Counted from the first letter of the stretch, positions 35,133-59,332 are shown. The stretch is 64,000 bases of DNA from Ricordea florida (GCA_949710005.1 OX453287.1:3482622-3546621), one strand, 5' to 3'. A program made the numbers and translations. The notes: generated from the letters alone by a model not told the origin.

Positions 35133-35604
35133 ATAGTTTGAATACCATCACGATACTTACAGCGAAATGCTTGAGCTGTCCTGTGAGAATTCGGTATAGA
35201 AATCTGATAAAATGCTAATGCATTGTAATGTTTAACATAACGCGACAGTTCAGGGGCGGTGAGGCAGAAGCGTGCACAGTTGCCCAGATACTTACATTGA
35301 TCCGCATTTTCTTCCAGTATAGAAATTTATAACTTGGTGACTTCTTTGTTTATTTTCAGGACCACGAAGTCCAGTTAATTCAAATTCACCATCCGAACGT
35401 GTTATAACTACAACAAGGACGTCATTAGGGTTAACGTCTGCCAGTTCAACTTCTTCTACTGGACCGACAATTGGTGTTGTAGCCGTACGAGGATCGCCCA
35501 AGCGAGATGAAGCCCATAACATAGGTTGCAGTAACACAGCGGCGCCTTTATTTATACTATTATCCATATGCACCCGTATTGTTTTGATACATGGAAACGT
35601 CTAG
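30957..35604 (+). CDS. Ig-like surface protein with hydrophobic GPI-like C terminus (unit B)
   Basis: Five exons: 30957-30993, 31730-31762, 33320-33679, 34726-35025 and 35360-35604. They total 975 bp, 324 residues plus stop, all introns phase 1. Residues 1-22 form a signal peptide. Residues 34-127 show an Ig pattern: C43, W57/W58, L108 and Y121-K-C123, plus extra Cys at 34, 35, 74, 86 and 115. Residues 144-243 form a second Cys-containing domain with three N-glycosylation motifs. Exon 5 encodes a Ser/Thr-rich stalk and ends in a hydrophobic stretch (AAPLFILLSIC) after GCSN, as in a GPI attachment signal. A short transmembrane end is the alternative. The layout suggests an extracellular receptor or recognition protein. 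I do not recognise a named family and the ligand is unknown. The extracellular exons are nearly identical to cassette A. Confidence 0.78.
32986..33092. mobile_element. 9-bp TSD MITE, unit B copy
   Basis: The ortholog-by-duplication of 27821-27927, same ends and core. A poly-G run follows at about 33112-33130, where unit A has a shorter, mixed purine tract. Confidence 0.83.
33837..34063. mobile_element. Harbinger-like MITE, 3'-truncated
   Basis: It begins GGGACGGACCATTA directly after TAA and shares its whole body with the intact nested copy at 61554-61845, including several 'aaattc.tgca' blocks. The far terminal repeat is missing. Repeated Lys-rich frames here are not genes. Confidence 0.75.
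34075..34340. repeat. 105-bp-type repeat in Ig intron 3 (unit B)
   Basis: About two copies of the unit described at 28770, fewer than the four in unit A. Confidence 0.8.
35098..35132. repeat. (ATC)n microsatellite
   Basis: Pure ATC run shortly after the exon 4 donor of unit B. It is the empty-site equivalent of the LINE insertion in unit A. Confidence 0.93.
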
Positions 35605-37740
35605 ACTACAAGGCGTTTTGAGCATAGCATTTTATTACGCAATTTATTTAAGGAACAATGTCACGTATGACTTTTAGCAAAATGTTTGGTAAAATTGCAT
35701 CTGCACTCTTTTCATCCTAAGTATATCTTGTTTTCGCAGTCAGGGGTGAAACGAAAAGTGAAAGCCTGAAACCTGTTAAGACTAACGTACCTTCTTGAAC
35801 ATACCTTATTATGTGCTTGCCTTCTTGAGCGGACATATCAAACCCAATTCTGCTTTGTGATTAGCTATTCTTGCTCGAGCTACGTGTCATGTCAGTGGAG
35901 AGTATTACTCTGTGTATAATATATTTAATATTTATATTTAGAAAATATTCTTAAGAAAATACGCGCACTGATTGGTTAGAATTCATGTTTCTATAACTCG
36001 ATAGAAACATGGTACATGTTTTCTATTTCTTAATTGCTATGTATTTAACTGAGGTAGCTTATACAAACGTAGCGTCACCGGACAGGGTTGGGCGTGGACT
36101 ACGTTATTGATTCCAAATAAGAATCGAGAAAACGACAAGTTCTCTTCTAAACTTAGAAATATATGGTAATAAAGGTTTTCTTTAGGTGCTCCTACTTTGT
36201 TCGGTCTTTTTCAGAACCAAAATTGCAGTCGGTAGAAACTCGCCCGACAAATCTGTTGTTCAGCGTCAAAAAAATGCATTCAAAATTTGTATGAAATTTT
36301 ATTTGGGTGGCCTGGGTTCGAGTAGTCGCACCGTAACCTTTTAAGGGAAGGTGATGTTAATTTGGGAATATATACCTGTTCTACTGAAAGAAGATGTACA
36401 TATTTTCCAAATTAGCAATAATTGATGAACCACAGTGTAAAGCAAAATAGCCTACCGTCAAATATGCCTTTTCAAAGAAATGGATTTAGAAAGAGACGTT
36501 TCAGGTGCAAGGACGAAATGTATTTCATCCTATATTAAAACGAGTCATGGCACTAGATTTTTTATCTTTTGGCAGGCACTTCTCATGAGTTAAAAAAGAA
36601 ACATTTAAAATGCTCAACTTGTATATACTACACTTATGTTGTTTGCAAGAGTTCCAGCAAAAATAATAAGAGTATTTTTAATGGATTTGCAAGATGTATC
36701 TGGCAAAATGTTTACTACAATTGGCTTGTCGCTTGCCAGTCCATTGTACTTTGAAATTTGAAAAAGAAATATATTATCCAAGTAATACGGTAAATTATTT
36801 AATCAACTGAAGCGTTCTATTGTTGTACATTGTTGGTTTCGTATGCTTTTTTAAAAAATGTCCTGTTGTTATGATGTAGGCCGTTCACACCAGCATTGTG
36901 TAGCTGCCAAGTTATATAGAGTCAGAGGATATTTATAATAAAGAAAGCACAAATAGGAATCAGTTACGATATCTACTTAATTCTAAATCCAAGTGGCAAT
37001 TCTCTTAAGTGAGTGGCATACAGCTCACTGTAAGTTAGTTTAGAGAATGTGGCATTGGATCAATTTAGCTTTCAGTTGATCAGTTTATCAATTCTCGTCG
37101 TAGGTTTCCTTTACTTTGCATTGCTAACGTAAAGAGAATGTGCAAGTGGGTTGCTTCTGAGAGTGAAAGGATTTCATTTGATGTATTGCATAACTTAAGA
37201 ATTTACAGGTAATGGTGAGGGTGGGGTGGGTGGGGGGAGAGGATCAGGGTTACCGCAGCCGCCCCCCTCCCCCTCCCCGATTCTTAAACTCTTACAAAGA
37301 TCTTTTTATATCCTTTCGCCCTGTTCCACGTATTTTAGGTTCGTTCGCCAGCTGGCGTTCATGGAATGGGCCAAAACGTCCCGTATTTTTTACATTAATA
37401 AAAGGGCTGCAGTCTAGTGACAAATTTCTTTCCCATCCGTACTTCTGAGTTCTGCCCTTCCCCCTAGAATGTCTGTTGTTTCTCAAGAGCTTAGGAGCAA
37501 GTTGACTGTATTAATGGTTTTGCGCTGAATATTTTGTAATAGTGCAATAAAAAAAGAGCTATTGATTAATTGATGTCTGCATGTACAAGTCAGTGGGTTT
37601 TTCGTTACGTTTGAACAAACTGATCTATTCAACAGATAACTCACTATTCAGTAGTTAACTCATGACCACATAAACGTTTATACAAAATATCGGTATATTC
37701 GCATGTTGGAATCCGATTCCAGCCTGTTCATTTTCCAAGT

Positions 37741-37945
37741 ATTGTGGGGGCAGTTTCTAAAGAAACTGGTGCTGCGTCGGTGGGGAATTAAGAAAACTAG
37801 AAATTGGGATAATCAAACGAGTTGATCAAGTAAGTTATACCTCCGTAAGGTGAAAATAAAAAGGGGGGGTTGCTTTTACCTTACGGCGGTATAGCTTACT
37901 TTATCAAATTGTTTGATTATCCCAATTTCTTTTGTTCATTTCCCA
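37741..37945. mobile_element. Dispersed inverted repeat 'gtttctaaagaaactggtgc'
   Basis: The left arm contains 'tggggaattaagaaaac' and 'ataatcaaacgagttgat'. The right part (37875-37940) carries 'accttacggcggtatagc' and 'gattatcccaatttct', which is the inverted arm. Copies or parts are at 27129, 46990 and 48074. Confidence 0.78.
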
Positions 37946-38112
37946 GGCGAAGTAGCAAATGCTAAAACTTACGTTTATGTTGCGAGAGTCAAATCCTCAA
38001 TTACGTTTCCAAACGTGATGCAAATATATGATTTGTTTCATATAATCAAACTGCTGATACCACCCCTAACGTGGTTATTTTAAACCCACTGATAACCTGT
38101 TCCCAGTGAAGA

Positions 38113-38180
38113 CGCGGCTAGTTTAGCTTAGCTGGTGAAGCATCGCACCCGTATTCGCGAGGTGGCAAGTTCGAACTCCT
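38113..38180 (+). mobile_element. tRNA-derived fragment (SINE-like)
   Basis: A perfect-looking A box (TAGCTTAGCTGG) and a near-consensus B box (AGTTCGAACTC) are spaced as in a tRNA. The ends do not pair into an acceptor stem as far as I can see, so it is treated as a SINE head or tRNA relic. Confidence 0.5.
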
Positions 38181-39289
38181 TTCCAAACTTTTCTCAGGCT
38201 AAATCGCAATTGGTAAAAATAATTTAAACATACGGGCATCAATTCTGATCTGATCACAAACAATAAACAAGGAGGTAAAATGAGAACAAGTGTCCCTGAT
38301 TTGCAGATTTGGGCCGTTCAGCCAACGCCTTAGATATCAGGCTTAATGGCAATGAATTCCGCAATCCAATCTTCTAATTGCGGCCCGAAAAATTGTCACA
38401 ATCTTTATGTAATTCCTGGTCCTTCTCATCCCTTTGAACCTAATAGTCCTTTGAACAAAAAGGCCGTAAAAACGATATTTGGTATAATCCATGTAGTCAT
38501 ACACAACATATAGATTAAAACTTGATAAAATGCCAGCGCTTGCGTTGCCTGGCAACAGAAACGAATGGCGTAAAGTTACAAAATGGCGAACGTTTCAACT
38601 CCCGGCGGGTTTTCCACTTCTCACAATACAGGTTCGAGTCGTTTGATGTTTCTTTTTTGCTTGTATTCGTGAAGGGCTAAGTCATATTTCACCAGAACTT
38701 TTATAATTATTTACCTTGCAAGTTACTCGTAAGTTGTACAGTGTTCTGCATAGAGCTATACATGATCTTACATATATATAAGCTATATATAAGGAGATCG
38801 TTGATTTCTTTGTGGAATTATTGTATCGTAGAGGAAAATAACTTAGTGATAAAGATCAAAGAATTCTTTCACTTCCAAACGTGGTCAATATGCAACTTTT
38901 CCTCACATTATACTAAAGCACTGTCGGGTTAAAAGTTTATTAGAATTTTAAGAAATTATCTCATCTTGTGTTAAGCACCGATCAAACATCAAAACATTAC
39001 ACCCGTAAGAATGACAATTTATATCTTCAAGTGAAAGGGTTAGTGTTAACGTGTATGTACCGGTAAGCATTTTATTCCCTAACGCTTAGGCCAAATTAAG
39101 TTGATGCAAACGTTCTTTATATAGTGTCAAGCTTAAACAGTTATAATTTTACGCTGCATGTGAATATCTGAAAATTTCATATAATTAATGTGAATTGTGG
39201 AAGAAAGATCTAATTATAAGGTAAAGATTGTCACAGTCATGTTAGCAACTTCAGCAGTTACAAAGATAAGACCTGAAAGCATTAATTCA

Positions 39290-39400
39290 GGCTCTAATGG
39301 GATTTGAAGGTCATGGGTTTGAATCCTGTTCAAGCCTGAATTTTTTTCAGATCTTCTCTTTGCAACTGTTTAAGTTGCTTACATACCTGTAACAATCTTT
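39290..39400 (+). mobile_element. SINE fragment with B box
   Basis: 'gggtttgaatcctgttcaag' contains a pol III B box. The next segment 'cctgaatttttttcag' and 'gcaactgtttaagttgc' each form a small hairpin, as in cnidarian tRNA-derived SINE bodies. The A box region is degenerate. Confidence 0.5.
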
Positions 39401-39588
39401 CACTTATTAAAACAGTTACTGTTATCAGTAAATGTACCGCAGAAGTATTGTTATGATCGACCAAAGAGTGTATTTGTATTCTGTATTTGTGTTATTATAG
39501 CAACTAAAGAATGCTGTTCTTTTGGGTTGGTTCTATTATGCAAGTCTTTGCTTGCTGATCAATCTTCAAACCTTATTCTTAGTTGCAG

Positions 39589-51195
<11,607 letters not shown>

Positions 51196-51320
51196 CGTCA
51201 GAGGCAAAGTGGGAAATTGTGGAACGCACGTGAAATAGAATCGACAAATCGCTTTTTTTATAGATTTATGGGGTCACATGGCGACTAAAGATTGTGTATA
51301 TGTGTATTAAAAATATGTCT

Positions 51321-51326
51321 AATAAA
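51321..51326 (+). terminator. Candidate poly(A) signal of HEATR4
   Basis: AATAAA 126 bp after the stop codon. Confidence 0.7.
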
Positions 51327-51686
51327 CACAATATTGAGAAATTATTGAGTTAAAATTATTTCTGTGCTACAATTGGAGTGTTTGACTTTCATTAGGCATT
51401 TTTATCCCCCGTTGGGCTTCTTGCGCGGCGTGAAACATAGAAAAATGTGTCAATCGACTCCTTTCTTCGCGAAAAACTACGCAGCAAAACAAGTAAGACA
51501 AGCGATATCTAGAGCATATTTCGAACCTGCTCTAGGGCCTGTTTCTCGAAGGGCCAGGAAACCAATTTTATGATAACAATATTTACAACGGGAACTACAA
51601 CTTTGTTCGTTTTTAAGTTTAGGCCAGGTAATTTTGAATCGACTTGCATGTTAGCTGGTTTGTATGTTAAAAACTAGACAATCATT
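51327..51686. other. Convergent intergenic gap, nothing recognised
   Basis: Lies between HEATR4 and the ERI1-like gene. The 69-codon frame at 51364-51573 shows no protein family features. Confidence 0.45.
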
Positions 51687-52358
51687 GGTAAGATTTCCGC
51701 ACAGGTCCCTACTTCATTATGCATGCTGAAGCTGTCTTGTCTGGTGTAAAGTATGGGAGGCCATACCAGTCAAAAGTGGTATGCGTTCACGACTGGTGAT
51801 TGAAAACATCGATCACTATGGGCCTACACAATCGCCTTTTCGGGAGTTTATCGATTGGTGGTTGAAAACATCGATCGCTATGGTTGAGTTTATCAATTGG
51901 TGATCGAAAATGTCGATCGCTGTAATTGAGATTATCGATTGGTGACTGAGAATGCTGATCGCTATGGTTGAAATTATCGATTGCTGATTGAGAATGATGG
52001 TCATTTTCAGTCACCAATCTTTTTTTCGACCATAGCAATCGTCAGTGTTGATATTCAATCGATTATTGGACCATAGCGACTGTTATTCTCAATCAGCAAT
52101 CAATTATCTCAATTACAGCGATCGATGTTTTCAATCACCAATCGTGAACTCAACCATAGCGATCGATGTTTCCAATCACCAGTCGTGAACTCAACCATAG
52201 CGATCGATGTTTCCAATCACCAGTCGTGAACTCATACCACTTTTGACTGGTATGGCCTCCCATAGTAAAGCACGTGCAAATATTTCTTGTGTTCCAAGAA
52301 CGAAATAGTACAGCTACAGAATGCATAATGAAGTAGGGAACTGTACGGAAATCTTACC
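51687..52358. mobile_element. 8-bp TSD MITE enlarged by a nested long palindrome
   Basis: Ends GGTAAGATTTCCGCACAGG / complement, flanked by CAATCATT at 51679-51686 and 52359-52366. The family member at 10460 is 126 bp; this one is 672 bp. The extra part is a second palindrome (about 51751-52264, ends 'ggaggccataccagtcaaaa' and complement). That palindrome is itself filled with about a dozen copies of a 35-38 bp unit ('gattgaaaacatcgatcgct') in one orientation on the left half and the opposite on the right. Confidence 0.87.
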
Positions 52359-52736
52359 CAATCATTTGATAGACTCCACCTTCAAAATGGAGCTTCGAAA
52401 CCTTCGAGAAACGAGCACCTGGTCTCGCCTTTTCGGGACGTTTACAGGGATACTTTGACTTCCACGCATGACGACCCCGTGCGGCGTCTTCCGGAGAGAT
52501 GCCACGCAGGTCTAAAAACCGTTAACTTCGTTCCACTTCTGAATGCTGTATCTCTCCGTTGGTATTCCCACTCAAGTGTACTCTGTTTTGTTGACACTGG
52601 TACCGAACAGCGTAAGAGCTGCGAAACGCACCTGTTCGGACATTGCGGCACTGTAGGCACGAAATATGTGCTTGAACAGTTGATTCCTCTTCGTCGGTAA
52701 TTCTCGTCTACTTCTACTCATCCTTACGTATACGAG

Positions 52737-55700
52737 TTACTGGCGCAGGTACTCGTTGAACTTCAGTTCGCAGCCATCTTGAACCATTTTTTGTAGAATG
52801 CGTGCAATGTTTCTCGTATCGTCAATGCCGCTATGCGGTCGCCCCTCAAAGCACATGCCGAGATTATTAACCATGTCCTCCAGAGTTCCTTTCTGGACTT
52901 TATAAAAGTTTCTGTACAATTTTCTCAAGTTAATCCATTTTCTGGCGAACCGTGGCACCGGAATTGAACAAAGGCGGCACTGTTGGGCGAAAAAGCGACC
53001 CATATCATATGGACTGAAAGAAAAAGACACACAGAAAGACATTTTGGTACGTTACCCGTTGTTTATCCAATTTCCATCTAAAAATTATAATGGCTGCTTT
53101 AGTTTTTTCACTTTTTTAGTTTTATTACTCGGGCTTTCCGAAGGAAACGCCCGAGGTTTAAATTCGGCTTCGTTATCTTTTTTTTCCTTCAGTCACAAAT
53201 CGCCCTAGAGCTCTTACGGCGCATGCGTAGAATTTGTATGGTGCGCATACAGTTACGAGCGAACCTTTTATCATGAACCATGCTGACTGCTTTATCAAAT
53301 GGACTATCTATCGAAAATCATGCTATATCAAATCAGCTATCTCCTGTTAGCTTACGTAGAAATCGTCGCATGGGTAAACGTGATCGAGAACCCAGCAGAT
53401 TGCCAGTTCGAATTTTGAAGTGTCTGAGAAACAAAAGCTGAAGGAGTTTGTCTTCAAACGTTCTGTGCGAGTTTACCGAAGTCTTCCAAGCTTTGCTGTT
53501 ATGTGAAGGTTAGAAACTTATAAAATATGAATGTAGTACAAAGACAACGAGCTTAAATAAAATTACACAACATGAAAAGAAGCTTTTGTTTAATTGCGCT
53601 AGCAGGGTTTATCAAGGGTTGATGAACCTTGAATTTCGAGCAAATCGGTATTTATCTTGTTTACCTGTAATAATTTGATGTGCCGGTACAAAAAGCAGCC
53701 CCATATATCAAATTTTTGTCAATTTAAACTGAGTACAGACATAGAGAAAAACCCTGGTCCTACTCCAATGTATATTGACCCAAGCAAAACAATATCAGCC
53801 CCTTATAGCCAAGGAAATGAGCTAGTATTTGGACAGAATTCTGGACAACAATGTGTTGCAATGAGTTTATGCTCTTTGATTTACAATAGCAAACAAGGAA
53901 TCCATTCAGCTAATAACCTCATGGAAATAATGAATATTGGAAATCAGTTGTATTCAGGTTTGCCTCAGTTTGCCAGGCAATCCTTTTTAATGCAGTCAGA
54001 ATTACCATCAATGCTAAATGTGTTCGAAACTGACCATCAACTTCAGTACAGTGAAAGCTACACTGGTACTATTCATTAAGAAGCTGCCATAGAAGGATAT
54101 CAATACTGTACTTCTTTGCTAAGAGCCTTTGAATCACTTTTGGCTGAAAACTACACTAATTTTGTATTGACAGTAGGGTGAAATGCTATTGCTATCTATT
54201 GTAATGGTAATGTGGGGTTTAAAATATTTGATTCTCATGCAAACGATTCATATGGTAGAAGCCATGCCCAAGATACATGTGAGCTGCTTGAAGTATTGTC
54301 TCTCAGTGACTTAGTGCATTATTTTCAGAGTATACAGAACAATATTATGTTTGAGGTGAAAGGACTAATAAATTAATGAAGCTGAAAATGACATACTTGT
54401 TCAGACTTGTGTTTGTGAAACCATAAAGTTTAAGTTAAGTACTACTGTGACTATTTATTCACTTTGCTATTCTATAATGAAATCCTGTGCTTATCGGACT
54501 TCAAAAACATTATCTTCTATTTGTCGATAATGGCAAAAGGTTATGTGATAGTTTATCTTTAGATATGAATTTACCATCCAATAAAAATTTGCCCAAAAGT
54601 GTTGATTTTTGTGGAGTTGAAGTAATTTTTGACCTTAAAAGTGATATCACTGAAGGAGTATTGTTTGAGTCAGTGCAAAGCAAATCTGTTCTCCAAAATA
54701 TTATACAGAATAATAGTGAATGCACAGGGTTTTTGATATGGTTCGCATCTTTTTGTGTTCGCTGTATTTCAAAATCCATACAAAAATCAAAATATGTATA
54801 TTCCCTCTTGATCTATGATGAAAGTCAAATGACTCCCATTCAATATACTAAAAAGATAAATGGTATTGCTTGTCTAGTTAAGGCTATTAGAAATGTTCAA
54901 AAAACATATCATTCAGCAGAACATTACCAAATACAGTTTGTGTCATGTTCAACCAAATCTGCTAACAAGAATGAATGAAAAAGGATAATGAAAAATTCAA
55001 GGCAGAAACAGAATTATAAAGGCATGGAACCATCAAGGAAGAGAATATTGGAAAGAAAACAAGCAAATGATTCTACAAATAAAAAAGAACTGCAAAAGAA
55101 CCGAGCACAAAAATACAAAACAATGGATGCATTTAAGAAACAAAGGTTGTTAGACAAACATGCAGAAAAATACAAAACAATGGATACAGCTAAAAACCAA
55201 GATTTATTAGACAAACATGCAGAAAAATACAAAACAATGGATGCAGCTAAAAAACCAGAAATGCTTGAGAAACGCAAACAAAAATACTATGGCAATAAGA
55301 ATAAAAATGTAGAATCATGTATTGAAATGTTTAAGAAGAAAATAAAGGAAGGGCCACATTATATATGTTGTTATATATGTTTCTGACGTCACCTGATTCA
55401 GGGCCAACAAATCTGGTGTCAAATAACTTTGAGATTTTCACGTTGCTTAAAGACGACTTTTGTAGCGTTCGACTTCTACATAGTCTACATAGCAAGATGT
55501 TGAAAGAAAGCCCGAGTTCACGCAGTCATGCGTCTAGTTTCTTTATCTTTTTAAAGAAGGTAATAATTTTTATGATTAGTAATGCACCACTGTAAACCGC
55601 CAAGGCAAGTGGGCTCCCTGGATACTATTAAAAAGATTGTAGTAACAAAGTAGACTTGATATGAAATAAGATACAGTGATAATGTGCATGTCATTCTTAG

Positions 55701-55818
55701 TAGAAAATAGTGATAATGATAATCACATTAATGAAAATAAATCTTGCCCTTATAATTGTTATTATTATCAGTAGAAGAGTTATGATTCTAAAGTATGTTT
55801 ATTAGAGTCGTATTTCTA

Positions 55819-55859
<41 letters not shown>

Positions 55860-58800
55860 GTTGACAAAAGCTGTCTGGCTTAAAATCCCCATGCGTTAAG
55901 GACTTAAGTTGGCTTTACAGAGAAAGAAAAAGTTCCACATTTTTTAGGAGTTTACAGATCACGGCTATGCAATTTGTTGGGAGGCATTCTTTGGGATGGT
56001 ATTTTTTTATTTGGCTCAATTGACTCTTTAAACCCCAGTAGTGTGTTAATAGATTTTACTGTGGCTAACGTCAGACGATTTTACTCGTCCCAGGGAGACC
56101 CCTCGGGGCTTAAAGGGTTAAAAACTATCTCCTTAATTCTACTGGCTACTTTTTCTGCATTTTAAAATGCAGTCACTTGTTACCCATAAAATGCAAATTC
56201 TTGTATGTCACCTTTGTTAAGGGTATTTTCTTCGAGATTGAAATTATTACCCCATTCCCAGCTTCCTAACATTTTAGGTCCAGAGTGTCTACCCCACAGA
56301 GGACTCACCCATCAGTGACTATGCCAAACTTGTGTTTAGATCCCAGTTCATGCTCTGCCAGCCACAGCTCAAACTTTGACAGAACATCTGGAAAAGGATC
56401 AGCACTATCAACAGTTTCCTAATAAGCAAACAAGATTCAATCAGCGTCCATAAAGTTCACACATACTGTATTCTGTTTTACATTGATGGGCTTAGTCAGG
56501 AGCCTTCATATGTGCTGTACCCTTGAATCAACCCTTTCCCGTAAACAATTATTTTTAGAATAGGCTTTCCCGTGAAAATACATTGTTTGTTTGTTTCCGA
56601 GGACGTCTGCATATTGCCGTAGTGAGAAAACTTCAGAATGCAAAAAACACATGTAAATTAGCATGACTGAACTGTGCTCTGATTGGTAGTGGCAAATTTT
56701 CCACGAAAACTATGTCCATAAATAACTTTTCATCAGAAATGGTTGACTCCAAAGGCTTGTATGGGAGGTGGAGGCTCCTAGTAATCGGATCCTGGCTTTG
56801 TGCAACTAGTGCAAAATCTGCTCAAAAATGAAGATCACGGAAAACATGCCATATTTCACATTTGTTTGAAATCATGAGGTTTAACATCATTCTGGCAATT
56901 TTTTCAATTGCTTAGTTTGGATGGTTTAGTTTGCAGGCAAGGTTACATGTGTGGTTTTACCTGCTTTCCTAATTACTTCTTATATCTGAAAAGGGGGAAC
57001 AACAGCTACAAATAATTCCAGACTAATATCCTGGCAAAAATATTGAAGCATAAAAGATTTCTATCAAAAGAATTGGCGATGGTAAAAAAGACACTCTATA
57101 GTAAGGACCGGTCATTTATTAGAGGGGGGGAGGGGTGGCTGGTGCAAATGGGCTGAGGGTCATACCTTTTTGTGCACCTGAAAATGGGGGCTGCATAAAA
57201 TTCTGCAACCATTTCTGAGCATATTTTTGTGCATTCCAATTTCCTTTCTACAGCACTGGAAGGAAGGCTACTTGCTGTTTGCTTTAAATGGTTTGATGAG
57301 TTTTATTTAAATTGTATTAAAACTGTTACTGTGGTTGAGGGTAGGTCATCTTATTTCATGTGCAGACTCAAAGGGGGCCACATTACGTTATGCAGTGGCA
57401 AGAACAGTTCCACGGGAAATTATGTATAGGAAAATTAAAATGCACCAGCTCACCCCCTCTAATAAATGACCGACACAAACAACCTTCGGAATAAAGTAAA
57501 AAAGGGTAAAGGAAAAACCTGCGTGACTCCTGTTAGCTCTATACAGAACTGGGAAAGCTTCTGTTTGGACAACGGCTTGCAGTACTCATGGAACTCTGAC
57601 ACCTGAAAAATAATATTAAAGTTATAAAAGTTATTGTTGTGAAGTAAAGGGTTGTTTTTCATTGTGGAAGTTGTGTTCATAATGTAAATTCTTCTTTTGT
57701 CACACTATGGAGTCAATGGATGTTGATCATGATGTTTTGACTGCTTACTGCTAGTCTCCTTCAGGTGATAGTGTTGACTGATTGCCCCTTTCATCTTCCC
57801 TGTGTACCAGTGGTTTGTGTGATCAATAAACTACTGTCAATAAACTACTGTACTACTGGTACACGAGGAAGGTGAAAGAGGCAATTCACATAAGACTGCA
57901 GCCTAATAATATCAATAGGGATAACGGAATTGATATTACAGAAGCGTGGATGCTGACAATCAAGGAACACCACAACAAACACAAGGCGAGCCAGCAGACC
58001 TGTGAGGATAACACAGCAAACAGAACAATAGCAGGATCGAAACACACCAATCAGAGTAGACCACATAGCTATACAATGGTCAGCCTGAATCAGTTGACCC
58101 TATCGCCTGAAGGAGACTAGTAGTAAGCAGTTGAAACATTGCAATCAACATCCAGTGACTACATCGTGTGACAAAACAACAATTTACATCAACAAAGTTA
58201 TTTTTATTGGAGGGATAGCATTTTTATTGATTTGCTATCAGCCAGTATACCACAAAATTTAATATTATTACAAAAAAGAAAAAGAAAATTAATACATGGT
58301 TGCTTGGGATACAAAAGATTTTTCAAAAGTTGAAAATGAATTTTCTATCCCAACACAGCAATGTGATATCATCTATATCTTACCACTTTAAGGGTTTTAG
58401 CATCCACTAATACAGCAGGAAACTCGATTATCTCATGTACATAGTCCTGAGGATTATTCTCTTCACAGGTTCCCTCAAAATCTATCACACAGTAAAAATC
58501 AACACTATTTATCCTTTTCTCTTGCTCCAGCCTTGCTTGTGCCAACTTTTCTTTCTTGATGTGGTTTTTCAGCCTTTTTTGAAGAACTGCTTTCACCCCT
58601 CTATCAAGGAAGAGTAAACTTTAGAAAGATCTACATGTAAATATAAAAAACAGATGTAATATGTTGTCCTTCTTATCATGACCAAGTTTTCTGATTAGAA
58701 AATCTAGTCTTCACGTGTTGCTACATGCAGGAATGATTCATGTTGTTATAAACTTGTCTTGCAACAACTATAAGCCATGTATATGTTGCAGCAGGATAAA

Positions 58801-59294
58801 GGTTCACATGAGCCTTAAGGCCCACATAGTTGGAGCTTATCCCGGTATCAGTCATAAAGCACCTGGGTGTATTGTTACTTCCCCTTGGATGGGATGCTAG
58901 TCCAGCTCACGGTTATCCCAAGCATTATGTTGCTGGTACTTATACACCTAAGTGGAGAGGGACAGTGTGGAGCTAAGTTTCTTATCCACAGTGCTATCAC
59001 CAGGGCTTGAACTCCAGACCTCTAACTCGCAGTCCAACACATGAACCACTACACTACCATGTCTCACATGTTGCAGTACTGGGAGACAAAGTCCCTTAAC
59101 ATGGAAGATGCACCATGCATGTTGCTACCAATGAGTCTCACTCCTTACAAGGGCAAGCAGTGCTGGGCATGGGCCACAGGAAAGGGAGGCCTTTAATTCA
59201 ATCAATCAACCATCTACCGGTTAGCTCAGTTGGTAGAGCACTGGACTATTGTGCAGTGCAGGAGGTCGTGGGTTCAAACCCCGGCCCAGCCATT

Positions 59295-59332
<38 letters not shown>

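Larger units (their letters stand above)
30795..35250. repeat. Tandem segmental duplication, unit B
   Basis: Downstream partner of 25570-30530. It has one insertion not in unit A, a truncated Harbinger-like MITE at 33837-34063 that also removed about 120 bp present in A (28663-28785). Beyond about 35250 the match ends, and the C-terminal exon at 35360 is unique to this side. Confidence 0.9.
35605..39588. other. Intergenic DNA between the Ig locus and HEATR4
   Basis: It holds the 3' UTR of the Ig gene (AATAAA at about 36167 is a possible poly(A) signal), a dispersed repeat at 37741-37945, tRNA-like fragments at 38113 and 39290, and presumably 5' exons of HEATR4 that I could not recognise. No other gene was found. 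Confidence 0.5.

Noticed and set aside
39522..39588. HEATR4 starting at 39522 with a signal-peptide-like hydrophobic start
   Set aside because: There is no ATG there (the codon is TTG). Acceptor sites at 39582 and 39588 indicate the exon begins later, and the hydrophobic residues are intron translation.
51787..52038. Repeat-rich 83-residue frame
   Set aside because: It is the ~36-bp repeat array within the nested palindrome, also open in other frames.
59217..59290. Candidate tRNA gene, plus strand
   Set aside because: Same SINE body as at 3595-3938 follows it.
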